Below, one piece after another: positions 7,788-7,988 of a stretch of 7,988 nucleotides of DNA; the stretch's first letter is position 1; every line of letters starts with the position of its first letter. Made by a program: the position numbers and the translations under genes. The notes beneath the pieces are model-generated. The model was given only the letters and a program-made list of their open reading frames with translations, had not been told where the DNA came from and made no database searches. Origin of the DNA: Methanobacteriota archaeon (GTDB lineage: Archaea > Halobacteriota > Methanomicrobia > Methanomicrobiales > Methanospirillaceae); the NCBI GenBank assembly GCA_009779205.1, contig WRER01000024.1:1-7988 (forward strand), in the 5' to 3' direction.

Positions 7788-7988
7788 AAGGAGTTAACGG
7801 ACGAATGGCAGGATAGAGGCGTTAAGCAGAGTCTGAAATAGGCAATTTTGACCTCTGAAAAAGGCATGGCCGGGTATGACGACGCGACAATATAAAAACT
7901 TCAGGGGTCTCAAAAAAGAAAACCTCCGCGATAATATCTCTACCCTGGAGGTGGTGCTGAATATGCTGGCTGAAGCTACAACGACAGA
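7788..7988 (+). pseudogene. Degenerate BRO-family (prophage antirepressor-like) gene fragment, continuing beyond the window
   Basis: Two adjacent reading frames together read like the C-terminal half of BRO/antirepressor-like proteins common in methanogen genomes. Frame one, from 7788, gives KELTDEWQDRGVKQSLK, then a TAG stop at 7839-7841 where the family has an aromatic residue, then AILTSE. After an A-run at 7858-7862 the match jumps to the next frame: KKAWPGM, then TTRQYKNFRGLKKENLRD, then NISTLEVVLNMLAEATTTE to the window edge. The family pattern LTDEW..RGVK..-.YAILT.EI.KAW.GMT..-YK..KGLKKENLRDNMT.LE is recalled, not searched. A weak further match, LDRIHFNSRAR (7759-7791), would mean another frame break upstream. 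No N-terminal BRO domain fits between here and atpH, so the gene is also 5'-truncated. A short protein from the ATG at 7876 could still be made. Confidence 0.68.

Noticed and set aside
7866..7895. ATG at 7866 as a start for the plus-strand gene
   Set aside because: It opens MAGYDDATI and then stops at TAA. The family-like frame is the next one, with ATG at 7876.

Overview
The window carries most of an archaeal A-type ATP synthase (A1AO) operon, read entirely from the minus strand. The 5' edge of a second, unrelated locus lies on the plus strand at the right end. The subunit set and order (H-I-K-E-C-F-A-B), the single-hairpin 79-residue proteolipid, strong GGAGG-type ribosome binding sites and a TATA-type promoter all indicate a euryarchaeon. 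The overall protein character, moderate GC and a methanogen-type BRO/antirepressor remnant suggest a methanogen of the Methanomicrobiales (a Methanospirillum-like organism is plausible). That placement is recognition from memory, not a database result.

Layout, in the direction of transcription (right to left). A TATA-like element at about 7700-7708 precedes atpH (7651-7322), and atpI (start most likely 7335) overlaps the end of atpH. After an 82-nt spacer, the longest gap in the operon, comes atpK (5264-5025), followed by atpE (4995-4420), atpC (4405-3350), atpF (3349-3041) and atpA (3050-1305, GTG start). atpB starts at 1305 and runs off the left edge after 435 codons. The last four genes abut or overlap: C/F abut, F/A overlap by 10 nt, and A/B by 1 nt. 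This points to translational coupling. The distal genes D and G would be expected beyond the left edge.

The gene products form one machine. A and B make the catalytic A3B3 head. C and F belong to the central stalk and couple it to the proteolipid ring. E and H form the paired peripheral stalks. I is the membrane stator with the ion half-channels and the essential arginine, and K forms the rotating ring. The K sequence carries a helix-1 Glu plus a helix-2 Glu-Thr pair that align with known Na+ ligands, so the coupling ion is an open question.

The region right of 7651 is about 340 nt long. It holds the operon promoter, a perfect 9-bp inverted repeat, and a degenerate plus-strand fragment resembling the C-terminal half of BRO-family (prophage antirepressor-like) proteins. 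This fragment has an in-frame TAG and at least one frame change. It continues beyond the window. I see no CRISPR array, tRNA, rRNA or insertion sequence. The window is mostly ordinary core metabolism; the decayed BRO-like gene and the atpI-atpK spacer are the parts most worth a second look.
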